Shown: in pieces, positions 63,186 through 64,000 of the stretch
Numbering within the stretch: the stretch's first letter is position 1
How the letters are laid out: the number at the start of each line of letters is the position of its first letter
Assembly: GCF_021228795.1 (NCBI RefSeq)
Contig: NZ_CP089309.1
Coordinates: 682,001-746,000 of the forward strand
DNA: 64,000 nucleotides
Reading direction: 5' to 3'
DNA from: Thiocapsa bogorovii
GTDB lineage: Bacteria > Pseudomonadota > Gammaproteobacteria > Chromatiales > Chromatiaceae
The notes under the pieces: generated by a model
The model's database searches: none
What the model saw: only the letters and a program-made list of their open reading frames with translations
Told to the model about the DNA's origin: nothing
Position numbers and translations under genes: made by a program

Positions 63186-64000
63186 CGTATGGAACTCCAA
63201 TAGTATTCAGCGCCGCGAAGGACGCGCAAGCACGCCGGTCCCCAAGAGCTGATCGATAGCCGAACCTAGAAAGAATGACAAGTCTCGCAAATCCTTAGCT
63301 TACTGTGGCTGTTGTCTTGAGTCCCGACTTGGCTCTCACGGCCGTCTAATGTTGGATAGCTGCTCGCAGCCCTGGCGTAGGCCTGTCAACGAGCGTCCCG
63401 AGACTTAGTGGAATCGTCCGCTCTGCACTGTGAGCCACCAAGACCGCTACCCTCTCTTCGGTAGGCAAAGGGTGACACTTTTGAAAGGGACCGGCTGTGT
63501 CGACCCTCACAGATTGCGAAAGGACGACACGCAAAGAACCGATGCCCTTCCCGTGCCCAGGCGATCTAGGCAGGACGTGTTCCTAACGTCGGCATATTTC
63601 TTGCTTTAACGTCGAAGGGGAAAAGCCCAGAGCAATTGACCAGTTCCAGCTCAGTGTTCGGTGGACTTCGCTTTCACGGGTCCACCCCATCGGACGTTTT
63701 CTTCAGCGAGGTCCACTGGGAGCCCCGACCAGCGAGGGTAAAACTACTAAACCTCATGCAAAGTTGCCAGACAACCTGACTGCGACCTTCGAACGACGGC
63801 ACGATATCCCTCAAGCATCATATGATACCATTTGTAAGGACACTCGACGAAAAGACCCGTTCCGGCACGCGGTATCGAACCCTGTGAACGTTTTGCTGCC
63901 AGCCTTGTCGAGAAACCGGGTAATTGACTCCGTCACCTGCGCGTCTCGTAAACCTTTTCCGGCCACGTGGGTTGGTTGGCGGCTTCAAAACTGACCGGAC
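63186..64000. other. Non-coding right end with one REP-like repeat
   Basis: No open frame here carries a motif, leader or ribosome site. A GGTGGACTTCGC...GGTCCACCCC palindrome at 63657-63689 belongs to the family at 53483-53838. The region may hold remnants of older insertions. Confidence 0.55.

Noticed and set aside
63346-63534. Short minus-strand frame near the right end
   Set aside because: 62 residues, no leader, motif or ribosome site; overlaps nothing informative.

Overview
The window looks like chromosome from a GC-rich gammaproteobacterium, most likely a purple sulfur bacterium (Chromatiaceae, Thiocapsa-like). This is inferred from base composition, the style of the proteins (ubiTUV, IPTL-CTERM, giant PKD/LamG/HYR surface proteins) and the dense palindromic intergenic repeats. 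No rRNA, tRNA, CRISPR array or phage module was recognised.

Left part (1-11.4 kb) is mostly housekeeping. It starts with the 5' two-thirds of a large FAD-linked oxidase (minus strand). Divergent to it is a plus-strand operon: a YhcC-type radical SAM protein, then ubiU and ubiV. A convergent minus-strand pair, a lytic transglycosylase followed by ubiT, completes the UbiT/U/V set for oxygen-independent ubiquinone synthesis. Both transcription units carry a candidate FNR/Anr box. Next come a secreted FN3/lectin-like protein and an unusual ExeA-type ATPase fused through one membrane segment to an OmpA domain.

Middle part (11.8-29.4 kb) is a surface-glycan region: a glycine-rich IPTL-CTERM protein, a GT2 glycosyltransferase, a sulfotransferase, a TSP3/LamG/PKD secreted protein, a nucleotide-sugar-type glycosyltransferase, an L-2-hydroxyglutarate oxidase-like enzyme, and a minus-strand operon. 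That operon runs ABC exporter, glucose-1-phosphate cytidylyltransferase, NAD-dependent sugar epimerase/dehydratase, then three paralogous sugar methyltransferases. An IS701/IS4-like element (23849-25351) has inserted near the 3' end of the epimerase gene with a 5-bp target duplication. It replaces the last ~23 codons with IS-derived codons and leaves the original 3' tail stranded on the far side.

Giant-protein part (29.8-58.2 kb): four secreted modular proteins of about 3410, 2349, 1168 and 784 residues share a small set of modules (LamG, PKD, HYR, cadherin-like, FN3/Ig, an H-type-lectin-like repeat, and at least two conserved modules I cannot name). A decayed copy of the ABC exporter gene, with a nonsense codon, a frameshift and deletions, sits between the first two giants. 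Together with matching upstream regions this shows that the exporter/giant-protein pair was duplicated as a segment. Two GT4 glycosyltransferases are interleaved.

Right part (58.6-64 kb) is mobile and partly lower in GC: a second sulfotransferase, an IS630 element whose transposase has an in-frame amber codon, an IS200/IS605-type element whose HUH motif reads HVD, and a secreted glycoside-hydrolase-like protein. The last 0.8 kb holds only a repeat.

Working model (inference): the glycosyltransferases, sulfotransferases, CDP-sugar/methyltransferase operon and exporter build a modified, possibly sulfated surface polysaccharide, and the lectin-like and LamG modules of the giant proteins bind or organise it outside the cell.
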